64,000 nt of DNA, from assembly GCA_031551875.1 (NCBI GenBank), contig JAVBNA010000026.1, forward strand, positions 1-64,000, read 5' to 3'. A program made the position numbers and the translations under genes. Origin of the DNA: JAVBNA01 sp031551875. Its GTDB lineage: Bacteria > Bacillota > Clostridia > Oscillospirales > Acutalibacteraceae. Of this stretch, positions 8,339-17,437 are shown one piece after another (position 1 is the first letter of the stretch; each line of letters begins with the position of its first letter). The notes beneath the pieces are model-generated. The model was not told the DNA's origin. It ran no database searches and was given only the letters and a program-made list of their open reading frames with translations.

Positions 8339-10246
8339 ATGGCACTGCTGGGCGTCAGCAATTTGAAAAAAGCATACGGTGCCGATGCGATTTTCGAGGA
8401 CGTCTCCTTCGAAGTGGGCAACGGCGAGCACATCGGTCTGGTGGGCGTCAACGGCTCGGGCAAGACCACGCTCTTTAAGCTTCTGGTCGGCCTGGAGCAG
8501 TCGGACGGCGGGGCGCTCTACAAAAGCGCGTCGCTGCGCATCGGCTATATGGAGCAGCATGTGCTGCGCGGGGAGTCCGTCACCGCCTATGACGAGGCGT
8601 TGACCGTGTTCGCGCCTCTCATTCGCATGGAGGAGGAGCTGGAGACGCTGCACGCCGCTTTGGCAGGTGCGCCCGGCAATCTCACCGCGCTCATTGAGCG
8701 GCAAACTTACTTAAACGACACCTACACCCGCGACGGAGGGCTGACCTACAAAAGCCGCGCACGGGCAGCGCTTCTGGGACTGGGGTTTTCGGAGGACGAA
8801 CTTTCAAAGCCGGTGGGCGTGCTCAGCGGCGGGCAAAAGGCCAAGGTGCAGCTGGCCAAGATGCTGCTCAGTGATTCGACGCTGCTGCTGCTTGACGAAC
8901 CGACCAACCATCTGGACATCGCATCGGTCGAGTGGCTGGAGGACTATCTGCGCGCCTACAGCGGCGCCTATCTGGTTGTCTCCCATGACCGGTATTTCCT
9001 CGACCGGGTGACCGCCCGCACCTTCGAGCTCGAGCACGGGAAAATGATCATCTACACCGGCAACTACTCTGAATTTCTTCTCAAGAAAGAGGCGCTCCAA
9101 AAGGACGCCCAAAAAAAATATACGACCACCCGCCGGGAGATTGCCCGCATCGAGGGCATCATCGCCCAGCAGCGGCAGTGGAACCGTGAACGCAACATCC
9201 GCATGGCGGAGAGCAAGCAAAAGGAGATCGACCGGCTGGCGCGCGACCTGGAAAAGCCGGACGAAGCTCCCGAGGGTATCCAGTTTTCCTTTGGTGTCCG
9301 GCGCACGGGCGGCAACGACGTTTTAACCGCCGAGAGGATCTCCCTTTCCTTTGACGCACCGCTTTTCCGTGACGCCTCCCTGCACCTCAAGCGGGGAGAG
9401 CGCGTTTTTCTGATCGGGCCCAACGGCTGCGGCAAGACCTCCCTGCTTAAAACCATTTTGGGTCAGTATACGCCCGACGGCGGCGAGGTACACTTCGGCG
9501 CGGGCGTGGAGACCGGATACTACGACCAGATCCAGTCGGGATTACACATGGATAAGACGGTGATCGACGAGGTGTGGGACAAATACCCCCGCATGACACA
9601 GACCGAAATCCGAAACGCCCTCGCGGTTTTCCTGTTCAAGGGCGACGATGTGTTCAAGCGCATGTCCGACCTGAGCGGCGGAGAGCGCGCCCGCGTGCTG
9701 CTGCTGACGCTCATGCTCTCGAAGGCCAACTTTCTGCTCATGGACGAACCGACCAACCACCTTGACATCACCTCCCGCGAAGCGCTCGAGGGGGCGCTCA
9801 TGGGCTATGAGGGCACGCTTTTTGTCGTGTCCCACGACCGCTATCTCATCAATAAAATGGCCGACCGGCTGTACTGTCTGGAGAAGGGTTCGCTGACCGA
9901 GTATCAGGGCAACTACGACTATTATCTCGCCCGCGTACACCCCGACGCGCCCGCAGAGGAAAAGAAGGCGGCGCCCAAGCCGAACGCCTATAAGGAGCGC
10001 AAGCTGGCCGAAGCCGAGCTGCGCAAAAAACGCAGCCGCCTGAAAAAAAATGAAGAGGAAATTGAGGCGGCGGAGGAAGCGATCCGGAGCATTGAGGAGC
10101 AGCTTTCGCTCGAAGCGGTGGCGTGTGACTATGAAAAAACGCTCGCCCTGACCGATGAGCTTCATGAACAAACACAGCGGCACGAGGAGCTGTTCGCCGA
10201 ATGGGCGCAGCTGAGCGAGGAACTGGAGGAAGCCCGCACAACATAA
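8339..10246 (+). CDS. ABC-F family ATPase (YdiF/Uup-like)
   Basis: About 635-aa soluble protein with two ATP-binding cassettes and no membrane segments. Members of this family act on the ribosome, in translation factor or antibiotic protection roles. Cassette 1 has Walker A GVNGSGKTT, signature LSGGQKAKVQ and Walker B LLLLDEPTNHLD. Cassette 2 has GPNGCGKTS, LSGGERARV and LLMDEPTNHLD. The inter-cassette linker is moderately short and charged (about residues 235-315). The C-terminal roughly 90 residues are a Lys/Glu-rich coiled coil as in YdiF and Uup. Two in-frame ATGs exist. The second (8339) has better spacing from AAGGAAG, so it is used; 8333 is possible. The linker gives no reason to call it a resistance determinant. 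Confidence 0.9.
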   Translation: MALLGVSNLKKAYGADAIFEDVSFEVGNGEHIGLVGVNGSGKTTLFKLLVGLEQSDGGALYKSASLRIGYMEQHVLRGESVTAYDEALTVFAPLIRMEEELETLHAALAGAPGNLTALIERQTYLNDTYTRDGGLTYKSRARAALLGLGFSEDELSKPVGVLSGGQKAKVQLAKMLLSDSTLLLLDEPTNHLDIASVEWLEDYLRAYSGAYLVVSHDRYFLDRVTARTFELEHGKMIIYTGNYSEFLLKKEALQKDAQKKYTTTRREIARIEGIIAQQRQWNRERNIRMAESKQKEIDRLARDLEKPDEAPEGIQFSFGVRRTGGNDVLTAERISLSFDAPLFRDASLHLKRGERVFLIGPNGCGKTSLLKTILGQYTPDGGEVHFGAGVETGYYDQIQSGLHMDKTVIDEVWDKYPRMTQTEIRNALAVFLFKGDDVFKRMSDLSGGERARVLLLTLMLSKANFLLMDEPTNHLDITSREALEGALMGYEGTLFVVSHDRYLINKMADRLYCLEKGSLTEYQGNYDYYLARVHPDAPAEEKKAAPKPNAYKERKLAEAELRKKRSRLKKNEEEIEAAEEAIRSIEEQLSLEAVACDYEKTLALTDELHEQTQRHEELFAEWAQLSEELEEARTT

Positions 10247-10368
10247 AAAAAGAGGAGCTCCTACCCGAAAGCAAAAGCGGCAGGAGAGGAGGGTCTATAC
10301 AGGCAGAAAGCGTGTACGGAAGCCCGCACAACACAAAAAAGAAGAGCTCCTGCCCGAAAGCAAAAGCT
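10228..10368 (+). repeat. Imperfect direct repeat over the ABC-F gene end
   Basis: About 51 nt starting at 10228 (which includes the last codons and stop of the ABC-F gene) recurs, slightly diverged, from 10318. Only the second copy keeps the right arm of the terminator hairpin. This looks like a small segmental duplication of a gene end. Confidence 0.6.
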
Positions 10369-10377
10369 CTTTTCTTT
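10341..10377. terminator. Bidirectional terminator between ABC-F and HPr-like genes
   Basis: AAGAGCT (10342-10348) pairs with AGCTCTT (10365-10371). The stem is flanked by an A-run on one side and a T-run on the other, so it can serve both convergent genes. Confidence 0.6.
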
Positions 10378-10386
10378 GTATGTTCT

Positions 10387-10623
10387 TTATTCGGCCGCTT
10401 CAAACTCCTTGAGCTTCTGGCAAAAGGTGTTTGTGCTTTCCCCGCAGGACGCCGCCAGCGTGATCGGCTTGGACAGATCCAGGCTGAAAATCCCCATAAT
10501 GGATTTCGCGTCCACGGTGTACCGCCCCGAGCTGAGTTCAATTTCAAAATCAAACCCGTTGGCAATCTGGACAAATCGTTTTACGTCCTCAATATTATTG
10601 AGCGTGATTTTTGCAGTAAGCAT
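10387..10623 (-). CDS. HPr-like protein lacking the phosphorylatable histidine
   Basis: 78-aa protein with the HPr fold signature AKSIMGIFSLDL, which contains the equivalent of regulatory Ser46. The N-terminal loop that in true HPr carries His15 (the HARP motif) is replaced by NNIEDVKRF, with no His. It therefore cannot relay PTS phosphate in the normal way. A Crh-like regulatory role through the serine is possible (inference). The ATG at 10623 is chosen because GGAGG lies 11 nt upstream; an ATG at 10641 would have none. A promoter lies at 10682-10710. Confidence 0.8.
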   Translation of the reverse strand: MLTAKITLNNIEDVKRFVQIANGFDFEIELSSGRYTVDAKSIMGIFSLDLSKPITLAASCGESTNTFCQKLKEFEAAE

Positions 10624-10681
10624 CGAAACATGCGCCTCCATATGTTTTAATCCTTGTCATAGTTCTCTTGTGCGTCTCTTA

Positions 10682-10710
10682 AATATAGCAGTCTTTTGCA
10701 CGCGGGTCAA
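10682..10710 (-). promoter_or_regulatory. Promoter of the HPr-like gene
   Basis: On the minus strand TTGACC (10710-10705), a 17-nt spacer and TATATT (10687-10682), about 60 nt before the start codon. Confidence 0.65.
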
Positions 10711-10817
10711 GAGCAAAAACATGACAAAATCAGGTTGTTTTTACCTTTTTTTTATGCGTTTTTATGGTTTGGATATTTTTACATTTTTTCTATTTTTTGT
10801 TTTGGATGGATAATCGA

Positions 10818-12119
10818 ATGAAAGTTTATATGATTACACTGGGCTGTAAGGTCAATCAATACGAATCGCAGGTCATGCTCGCGGCGCTTCTCGAAAACGG
10901 GTATACGGCGGCGGGGACGCTCGAGGAGGCCGACGTGGTCGTGGTCAATTCCTGCACGGTCACCGCCCAGAGCGACCAGAAGGTGCGGCAGTCACTGCGC
11001 CGTGCCCGCCGGGCTGCGCCCTCGGCCGTCATCGTGCTGACCGGCTGTATGACGCAGGCTTTCCCCGATGTGCGGGAACAGCTTCCCGAGGCGGACATCT
11101 TCCTCGGAAACCGCTGCCGCGCCGACCTGCTGCCCGCGCTGTCTGCCTTTTTTACAACACGCCAGCCTGTGGTGCGCATCGAGCCGCACGAGTCGAGCGA
11201 CGCGTTTGAGAGCATGCACATCGGTGCGTTTCACGAGCGCACCCGCGCTTTCCTGAAAATTGAGGACGGCTGCAATCGCTTTTGCTCCTACTGCATCATC
11301 CCCACCGCGCGCGGACGCGTGCGGTCGAAGCCCCTCCCCCAGCTCAAGGAGGAGCTTGACGCTCTGGCGGCGGCGGGCTACCGCGAGGTGGTGCTCGTGG
11401 GCATTAACCTTTCTGCCTACGGGCAGGATCTCGGATGCGGCTTGTGTGACGCGGTGGAGGCCGCCTGTCAGACCGGGGGCATCGCCCGCGTCCGGCTGGG
11501 CTCTCTTGAGCCCGACCACATAGACGACGCGGTCATTACACGGCTCGCCGCGCAGGACAAGCTGTGCCCGCAGTTCCACCTGTCGCTTCAAAGCGGGTGT
11601 GACTCGACGCTTGGGCGCATGAACCGGCACTACACCGCCAGCGAATACCGGCGCATCGCAGACGCCCTGTGCGCGCGGTTTCCCGATTGCTCCCTGACCA
11701 CCGATGTGATGGTAGGATTCCCCGGCGAGGATGAGACCGAATTTGAGGCATCGCTCTGCTTTGTGGAGAGCATCGGCTTTTCGAAGGCGCATGTCTTTGC
11801 CTACTCCCGGCGTCCCGGCACCCGCGCGGCGGATATGCCCGGACAGGTATCCCGCCGTGACAAGGAGATGCGCAGCAAGCGCATGAGCGCGGCGGCCGAC
11901 AAGATTCGCACGGCGTTTTATGCGGCACAGACCGGAAGGTGCTTCCCGGTGCTCTTTGAAACTGCCCTTCCTGACGGCACCGTCGAAGGGTACACCCCCC
12001 ATTATATCCCCGTGCGGGTACCGGGAAACGATACGCTGTGCGGACAGATTCTGAACACGGAACTGACCGGCTGTTTGAAGGATCATTGCGTGGGTAAACT
12101 TGAGGAGGCATTGTCATGA
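10818..12119 (+). CDS. mtaB: tRNA (t6A37) methylthiotransferase, MtaB type
   Basis: 433-aa radical SAM enzyme that inserts a methylthio group at C2 of t6A37 in tRNAs. The N-terminal MTTase domain starts TLGCKVNQYE, with its cluster cysteines near residues 9, 43 and 77. The radical SAM cluster motif is CNRFCSYC, and a TRAM-like domain occupies the last 60 or so residues. KVNQYE places it with MtaB rather than MiaB or RimO. ATG 10818 is chosen because the protein then begins right at the conserved strand and GGATGG lies 9 nt upstream; an in-frame ATG at 10806 is less likely. The stop overlaps the next gene (ATGA). Confidence 0.9.
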   Translation: MKVYMITLGCKVNQYESQVMLAALLENGYTAAGTLEEADVVVVNSCTVTAQSDQKVRQSLRRARRAAPSAVIVLTGCMTQAFPDVREQLPEADIFLGNRCRADLLPALSAFFTTRQPVVRIEPHESSDAFESMHIGAFHERTRAFLKIEDGCNRFCSYCIIPTARGRVRSKPLPQLKEELDALAAAGYREVVLVGINLSAYGQDLGCGLCDAVEAACQTGGIARVRLGSLEPDHIDDAVITRLAAQDKLCPQFHLSLQSGCDSTLGRMNRHYTASEYRRIADALCARFPDCSLTTDVMVGFPGEDETEFEASLCFVESIGFSKAHVFAYSRRPGTRAADMPGQVSRRDKEMRSKRMSAAADKIRTAFYAAQTGRCFPVLFETALPDGTVEGYTPHYIPVRVPGNDTLCGQILNTELTGCLKDHCVGKLEEALS

Positions 12120-13699
12120 AGAACAAGACGCGGGCGTTTACCAAGGCTGAAAAGGGCTGGATTCTGTACGACTGGGCCAACTCGGTCTACGCGACCAACA
12201 TCATGGCGGCCATCTTCCCCATCTATTTCACCTCGGTCTGCGCCGGCAGCGGCGCCTCGGGCGACGTATGGTGGGGCTACGGCACCTCTGCCGCCACGCT
12301 GATCATGGCGCTTCTCGCGCCGACCCTCGGTGCCTTCGGCGACTACAAAGGCATGAAGAAAAAGCTGTTTTCCGCCTTTCTGATCATAGGCGTGCTGTTC
12401 ACGCTGAGCATGGCGTTGTTCGACAACTGGCAGATGATGCTGGTGGGCTATGTGCTCTCGCACATCGGCTTTCTGGGCTCGTGCCTGTTCTACGACTCCT
12501 TCCTGACCGACATCACCACGCCCGAGCGCATGGATCGGGTTTCCTCGTGGGGCTTTGCCATGGGGTACATCGGCGGCAGCACCATCCCCTTTGTCCTATC
12601 CATCGCGGTCATCATGATGGCGGACACGATCGGAATTACCGATGCCGCCGCGGTTAAATTCAGCGTTGTGCTGACCGCCGTATGGTGGTCGGTGTTCAGC
12701 ATTCCCATGCTGCGCCGCGTCAGTCAGAAGCATTTTATAGAAAAAAGACCGGGCAACCTTGCGGCGCAGAGCTTCCAGAACCTCTGGCGAACCATGAAGG
12801 ATATTTTCAGAAACAAGCGCATTTTTATCTTTGCGCTGGCCTACTTCTTCTATATCGACGGCGTCAATACGATCATCAGCCTTGCGACCGCCTACGGCTC
12901 CACGCTGGGTCTGGATTCCACCGGCATGATTTTGGCGCTTCTTGTCACGCAGCTTGTGGCGGTGCCCTTCTCCCTTATGTTCAGCAGATTCGCGGAAAAA
13001 ATCGGAGCCATTAAAATGATCAGCGCCGCGATCGGCATCTACTGCCTGATCTGCGTTGTGGGCTTTTTCATGGGCAGCAGCATTGAGCCCCACCAGCAGG
13101 CCTTTTCGGACGCGGTGGATTCGAAGATGGTTGTGTACAACGTCAAAAGCACCGACGGTTTTCAGCGGACCGAGCTGTATCGGGAGCTGATCTCCGACGT
13201 CAAAACCAACATTTTGCCCCGTGAGGAACGTGATCAGGCACTGGTCAATATGGTCGCGGGGTACACCGCCCGCTATGAGGCGACAGGCGTCAGCCCATCA
13301 CAGGCCCAAGCCGAGCTTGGGAAAATGATTCCTGCCCTGCTGGAGGTCGTGACCGACAGGTCTCTCACCGATCCCTTTGAGGCCGCCCGGCAGCTGTCCA
13401 CCCTGCTGTTCTGGGCGATGGCGGTGCTGGTCGGCACGGTGCAGGGCGGCATTCAGGCGCTCTCGCGCTCCTTCTTCGGCAAGCTTGTGCCGCCTGCCAA
13501 GTCGAGCGAATACTTCGGCTTCTTTGACATTTTCGGTAAATTTGCCGCCGTTGTCGGGCCGCTGCTCTATTCCAGCCTGGTGATCCTCACCGGACGTTCG
13601 TCCATCGGCATCCTGAGCGTTGCATTCCTGTTTATGGCGGGCGGGCTGGTGCTCTTCCTCGGACGCAGGCGGCTGCGCACGGAAGGAGAGTCACAGTGA
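12116..13699 (+). CDS. MFS transporter of the UMF1/Atg22 type with a large extra loop
   Basis: 527-aa multi-pass membrane protein beginning KGWILYDWANSVYATNI, the signature of the UMF1 (vacuole effluxer Atg22-like) family. Members are major-facilitator exporters of mostly unknown or amino-acid-like substrates. About 12 hydrophobic segments are visible. The conserved LVGTVQGGIQALSRS motif occurs at about 435-450. Between the segments ending near residue 320 and starting near 427 lies a hydrophilic insert of about 105 residues, which ordinary family members lack. The start overlaps the mtaB stop and the stop overlaps mutY, so the three genes are probably one unit. Confidence 0.85.
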   Translation: MKNKTRAFTKAEKGWILYDWANSVYATNIMAAIFPIYFTSVCAGSGASGDVWWGYGTSAATLIMALLAPTLGAFGDYKGMKKKLFSAFLIIGVLFTLSMALFDNWQMMLVGYVLSHIGFLGSCLFYDSFLTDITTPERMDRVSSWGFAMGYIGGSTIPFVLSIAVIMMADTIGITDAAAVKFSVVLTAVWWSVFSIPMLRRVSQKHFIEKRPGNLAAQSFQNLWRTMKDIFRNKRIFIFALAYFFYIDGVNTIISLATAYGSTLGLDSTGMILALLVTQLVAVPFSLMFSRFAEKIGAIKMISAAIGIYCLICVVGFFMGSSIEPHQQAFSDAVDSKMVVYNVKSTDGFQRTELYRELISDVKTNILPREERDQALVNMVAGYTARYEATGVSPSQAQAELGKMIPALLEVVTDRSLTDPFEAARQLSTLLFWAMAVLVGTVQGGIQALSRSFFGKLVPPAKSSEYFGFFDIFGKFAAVVGPLLYSSLVILTGRSSIGILSVAFLFMAGGLVLFLGRRRLRTEGESQ

Positions 13700-14775
13700 C
13701 CGGAGACCAAAACCGCGCACGGGAGTTTCAAACACGTCTGCTCGGCTGGTATCACGCGCACAAGCGCGACCTGCCCTGGAGGCGCTCCACAGACCCCTAC
13801 GCCATCTGGATCAGCGAGATCATGGCTCAGCAGACCCGCATCACCGCCCTGCTGCCCTACTATGAGCGTTTTATGGCGCGCTTCCCCGACGTGCGCTCCC
13901 TGGCGGCCGCCGACGAGCAGGAGGTGCTGGCGGCGTGGGCGGGGCTGGGCTATTACTCCCGCGCCCGCAGCCTGCACAGGGCGGCCAGACAGGTCGTGGC
14001 AGCGTATGACGGCACGCTGCCCTGTGACGAAGCGGCGCTGCGCACACTGCCCGGCATCGGGGCGTACACCGCGGGCGCCATCATGAGTATTGCGTTCGGC
14101 GTACCCGCTGCTGCGGTGGACGGCAATGTTCTGCGCGTCTACGCCCGCGTGCAGCACGACCGGCAGGACATCTCCACCCCGAAGGCCAAAGCTGATGCCG
14201 CCGCCTTCGTGGACGCCTGCATGTCCGCAGACGAGCCGGGCTGCTTTACGCAGGCGCTCATGGAGCTTGGCGCGCTTGTATGCCTGCCGGGGAATCCGCA
14301 GTGCCTACTCTGCCCCGTACAGCCGCTCTGCCGCGCGTTTGAAGCGGGCGAGCAGGCTTCCCTGCCCCACAAGCCGCCCAAAAAAGAGAAAAAGCAAAAG
14401 GACGTCACCGTCCTTTTGCTTTTCAATACAGAAAACCGGGTGCTCATGCGCCGCCGGACACAGCCTCTTTTGCGCGGCATGTGGGAGTTTGTGACCCTGG
14501 AGCGTGCCATGAGCGAAGCCGATGTCGTAAGTTTTCTGTCCGAAAAAGGCGTGCCGAACGCGGCCGCCGAAGAGGTCGGCGCGCGGGAGCATGTTTTTAC
14601 CCACATCATCTGGCATATGCGCGGATACCGATGTGCGGTCCCGGCGGCGTTTTCCCTGCCTGAGCATGTGTGGGTCGGGGTTGATGATTTGCTTGAGCTG
14701 GCACTGCCCGCCGCATTTAAGGGCTTTTCCGATGCGCTGGCTCCAGGACTGCCCGCCGTCTCACAGGACGTGTGA
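13696..14775 (+). CDS. mutY: A/G-specific adenine DNA glycosylase
   Basis: 359-aa HhH-GPD glycosylase that removes A opposite 8-oxoG. N-terminal LPWRRSTDPYAIWISE includes the catalytic Glu region. The helix-hairpin-helix is LPGIGAYTAGAI, followed by the catalytic Asp in AVDGNVLRV. The 4Fe-4S cysteines have spacing C-x6-C-x2-C-x5-C (CLPGNPQCLLC to the next C). The C-terminal NUDIX-like 8-oxoG recognition domain spans about 230-350. The start is GTG at 13696, overlapping the previous stop (GTGA), with GGAAGGAG upstream. Confidence 0.93.
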   Translation: MTGDQNRAREFQTRLLGWYHAHKRDLPWRRSTDPYAIWISEIMAQQTRITALLPYYERFMARFPDVRSLAAADEQEVLAAWAGLGYYSRARSLHRAARQVVAAYDGTLPCDEAALRTLPGIGAYTAGAIMSIAFGVPAAAVDGNVLRVYARVQHDRQDISTPKAKADAAAFVDACMSADEPGCFTQALMELGALVCLPGNPQCLLCPVQPLCRAFEAGEQASLPHKPPKKEKKQKDVTVLLLFNTENRVLMRRRTQPLLRGMWEFVTLERAMSEADVVSFLSEKGVPNAAAEEVGAREHVFTHIIWHMRGYRCAVPAAFSLPEHVWVGVDDLLELALPAAFKGFSDALAPGLPAVSQDV

Positions 14776-14797
14776 GACGGCGGCACAGCGCGCGGTG

Positions 14798-14851
14798 CGC
14801 CCCAAAAGGAAAGCACGCGAGGATATCCTCGCGTGCTTTCCTTTTGGGGCG
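14798..14851. terminator. 54-bp perfect palindrome, bidirectional terminator
   Basis: Each base from 14798 to 14824 pairs with 14851 back to 14825, with no unpaired centre. It lies between convergent mutY and the lipid kinase gene. The stem includes AAAAGGAAAG and CTTTCCTTTT, so a U-rich arm is present on either strand. Confidence 0.75.
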
Positions 14852-14885
14852 GCAGCCCTTGGAGCGGCGCATCCAGACACAGCCC

Positions 14886-15785
14886 CTACTTGGTAACCAG
14901 AAGTGAAATCGCCCGCTTATGCACGCCGATCTCCACCGGCAGCTTGTCTTCAAACAGCTCGCCGTCGATGTCCAGAGGGATGTCGTCACAGTCCTCCCCT
15001 GAAATGGTCAGCCTTTTCACCTGCTTGTAAATCATATGAGGCGGATTCTCCTTGCGCAGGGTATACCACAGGATGCGTAAGGCAAACTGCGGCAGGTTGG
15101 CCTTGCGCACGACAAACAGGTCAAGCTTGCCGTCATTTAAGCTTGCGTTGGGCGCAAGCCCCGCGTAGCCGCCCGCCTGGCCGCTGTTGGTCAGGGTAAA
15201 AAACAGTACGTCCTCGGTGACGGCTTCGCCGTCACTGTCAAAGGTCAGGCGGAAGCTCGACGAAAAACCGGTCTTGCAGTCCTTGAGCGCCTGGAAATAA
15301 TAGGCCATGCGCCCCCACCGTGCCTTGACCTTCTGGCCGACGGCATGGGGGATGTGCATGAACATACCGCCGCAGAAGACGTTGATGAAATACTGCTCCC
15401 CCGCCCGGCCGATGTCAATCCTCTTCGTGGTAAACTCCTCGACCGCCTTGCAGAATTGCGCCGGCGAAACCGGGATTTTCGCAAAACCGGCAAAGTCGTT
15501 TGACGTCCCCGCGGGCAGGATGGCAAGGGTGATGCTCTCACCCGTCTCCATCAGGCCGCAGATCACCTCATTGATCGTCCCGTCGCCGCCCACCGCCACC
15601 ACGAGATCCCAATCGGCCGCCTTGAGCGTTTTGGCCTCCTGATGAGCGTCGTGCTTGGCGGATGTCAGAAAATACTCCACCTTGTCGGCAAGCTGCCGCT
15701 TTTGCAGCAGATCCCCCACCCCGCGGGCGCGCCGCTGAAAGCGCTTGTTGCCCGAGATGGGGTTGATGATGAACTTGATCTTCAT
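14886..15785 (-). CDS. Diacylglycerol/lipid kinase, YegS/BmrU/DgkB family
   Basis: 299-aa soluble lipid kinase. The nucleotide-binding motif is AVGGDGTINEV, followed by LPAGTSNDFA; the N-terminal strand FIINPISGN and the C-terminal beta-rich domain are typical. In Gram-positive bacteria such kinases recycle diacylglycerol to phosphatidic acid, which feeds CDP-DAG synthesis. ATG 15785 is used because AGAGG lies 11 nt upstream; a GTG at 15794 would be too close. It lies 18 nt after pyrG and probably shares its transcript, which is notable because PyrG makes the CTP needed for CDP-DAG. Confidence 0.85.
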   Translation of the reverse strand: MKIKFIINPISGNKRFQRRARGVGDLLQKRQLADKVEYFLTSAKHDAHQEAKTLKAADWDLVVAVGGDGTINEVICGLMETGESITLAILPAGTSNDFAGFAKIPVSPAQFCKAVEEFTTKRIDIGRAGEQYFINVFCGGMFMHIPHAVGQKVKARWGRMAYYFQALKDCKTGFSSSFRLTFDSDGEAVTEDVLFFTLTNSGQAGGYAGLAPNASLNDGKLDLFVVRKANLPQFALRILWYTLRKENPPHMIYKQVKRLTISGEDCDDIPLDIDGELFEDKLPVEIGVHKRAISLLVTK

Positions 15786-15803
15786 ATCGGTCACATCCTC
15801 TTT

Positions 15804-17417
15804 TTAGAGCGCTGATCCCAGCCCGGCCTGCTTGCGGGCCGCCTCAATAAAACCCTTGAAGAGGGGATGGGGGCGGTTAGGCCTGGATTTGAATTCTGGA
15901 TGGAACTGTACCGCCGTATACCAGGGATGGCTGGGCAGCTCGACCATTTCCACGATATGCCCGTCGGGTGACATGCCCGCCAGCAGGAGGCCCTTTTCCT
16001 CAAGCAGGTCACGGTAATCATTGTTGACCTCATAGCGGTGGCGGTGGCGTTCGCTGATCTCATCGGCGCCGTACAGGGCGCGGGCGCGCGAAGCCTCGTG
16101 AAGGAGGCAGGGATACCGTCCCAGGCGCATAGTGCCGCCCAGTGCGGAGACGTCCTTCTGGTCGGGCATCAGGTCAATGACTGGATAGGCGCAGTCAGGG
16201 TCAATCTCGGCGCTGTGTGCGCCGCCGAGCCCCGCCACGTTGCGGCAGAATTCCACAATGGAGAGCTGCATGCCCAGGCAAATGCCCAAAAACGGGACGT
16301 TATTTTCGCGCGCATAGCGGATGGCGGCTATTTTCCCGTCGATGCCGCGGACACCGAAGCCCCCGGGCACAAGCACGCCCGACACGCCGCGGAGCATGTC
16401 GGAGACGTTGTCGTCATCGAGCCTTTCCGAATCCACCCAGCGGATCTCCACGTCAACGTTGTTGGCGATGCCGCCGTGGGTGAGCGCCTCGGCAATGCTC
16501 AAATAGGAGTCGCGCAGGGCGGTGTACTTACCCACCATCGCAATGGTCACTTTATCTTTGAGCGCCATCGCGGCGCTGCACATATTTTCCCATTCGCTTA
16601 CGTCGCTCTCGCGCTCGGGCAGCCCAAGCTTCTGACAGACAATGGTGTCGAGCCCCTCCTTTTTGAGGGCGAGCGGCACGCTGTACAGCAGCGGCAGGTC
16701 GAGGTTCTGGATCACGCACTTTTCCTGCACATTGCAGAAAAGGGCAATTTTTTTGCGGTGTTCCTCCGCGATGTGCTGTTCGGCGCGCAGGACGATGATG
16801 TCAGGTTGAATCCCGATGCTCAGAAGCTCCTTAACGCTGTGCTGGGTGGGCTTGGTCTTATGCTCATGCGACGATGCGAGATAGGGCACCAGCGTCACAT
16901 GGATAAACAGGCAGTTCTGACGGCCCACGTCGGAGGAAAACTGACGGATGGCCTCGAGGTAGGGCTGCGATTCGATGTCGCCCACCGTTCCGCCGATCTC
17001 CACCAGCGCAACGTCCACATGCTCCTTGCCCGCAAAAATGCGCCCCTTGATCTCGTTGGTGATGTGGGGGATCACCTGCACCGTGCCGCCGCCGAAGTCT
17101 CCGTTGCGCTCCTGGGTAATCACGTTCCAGTATATTTTGCCTGAGGTGTAGTTGCTGTTGCGCGTGAGGTTTTCGTCGATGAACCGCTCGTAATGCCCGA
17201 GATCCAGATCGGTCTCAGCCCCGTCGTCGGTGACAAACACCTCCCCGTGCTGAATGGGGTTCATCGTCCCGGGATCCATATTGAGATAGGGGTCAAACTT
17301 CTGCATGGTCACACGCAGATCGCGCCCCTTCAGCAATCTGCCCAGAGACGCGGCCGTGATCCCTTTGCCAAGCCCTGAAACAACGCCGCCCGTCACAAAA
17401 ATATATTTTGTCGCCAT
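15804..17417 (-). CDS. pyrG: CTP synthase
   Basis: 537-aa enzyme that aminates UTP to CTP with ATP and glutamine. The N-terminal synthetase domain has GGVVSGLGKG (about 7-16) and the DPYLNMDPGTMNP metal/nucleotide segment. The C-terminal class I glutamine amidotransferase domain has the nucleophile in LGICLGMQL and the His-Glu pair in AVQFHPE. Length is standard. AAAGGAGC stands before the ATG. The upstream leader contains alternative hairpins. The lipid kinase gene follows. Confidence 0.97.
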   Translation of the reverse strand: MATKYIFVTGGVVSGLGKGITAASLGRLLKGRDLRVTMQKFDPYLNMDPGTMNPIQHGEVFVTDDGAETDLDLGHYERFIDENLTRNSNYTSGKIYWNVITQERNGDFGGGTVQVIPHITNEIKGRIFAGKEHVDVALVEIGGTVGDIESQPYLEAIRQFSSDVGRQNCLFIHVTLVPYLASSHEHKTKPTQHSVKELLSIGIQPDIIVLRAEQHIAEEHRKKIALFCNVQEKCVIQNLDLPLLYSVPLALKKEGLDTIVCQKLGLPERESDVSEWENMCSAAMALKDKVTIAMVGKYTALRDSYLSIAEALTHGGIANNVDVEIRWVDSERLDDDNVSDMLRGVSGVLVPGGFGVRGIDGKIAAIRYARENNVPFLGICLGMQLSIVEFCRNVAGLGGAHSAEIDPDCAYPVIDLMPDQKDVSALGGTMRLGRYPCLLHEASRARALYGADEISERHRHRYEVNNDYRDLLEEKGLLLAGMSPDGHIVEMVELPSHPWYTAVQFHPEFKSRPNRPHPLFKGFIEAARKQAGLGSAL

Positions 17418-17437
17418 CTTTACCTGCTCCTTTAATT

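Noticed and set aside
16038..17144. 368-codon plus-strand frame inside pyrG
   Set aside because: Antisense shadow of CTP synthase; no ribosome site or family pattern.
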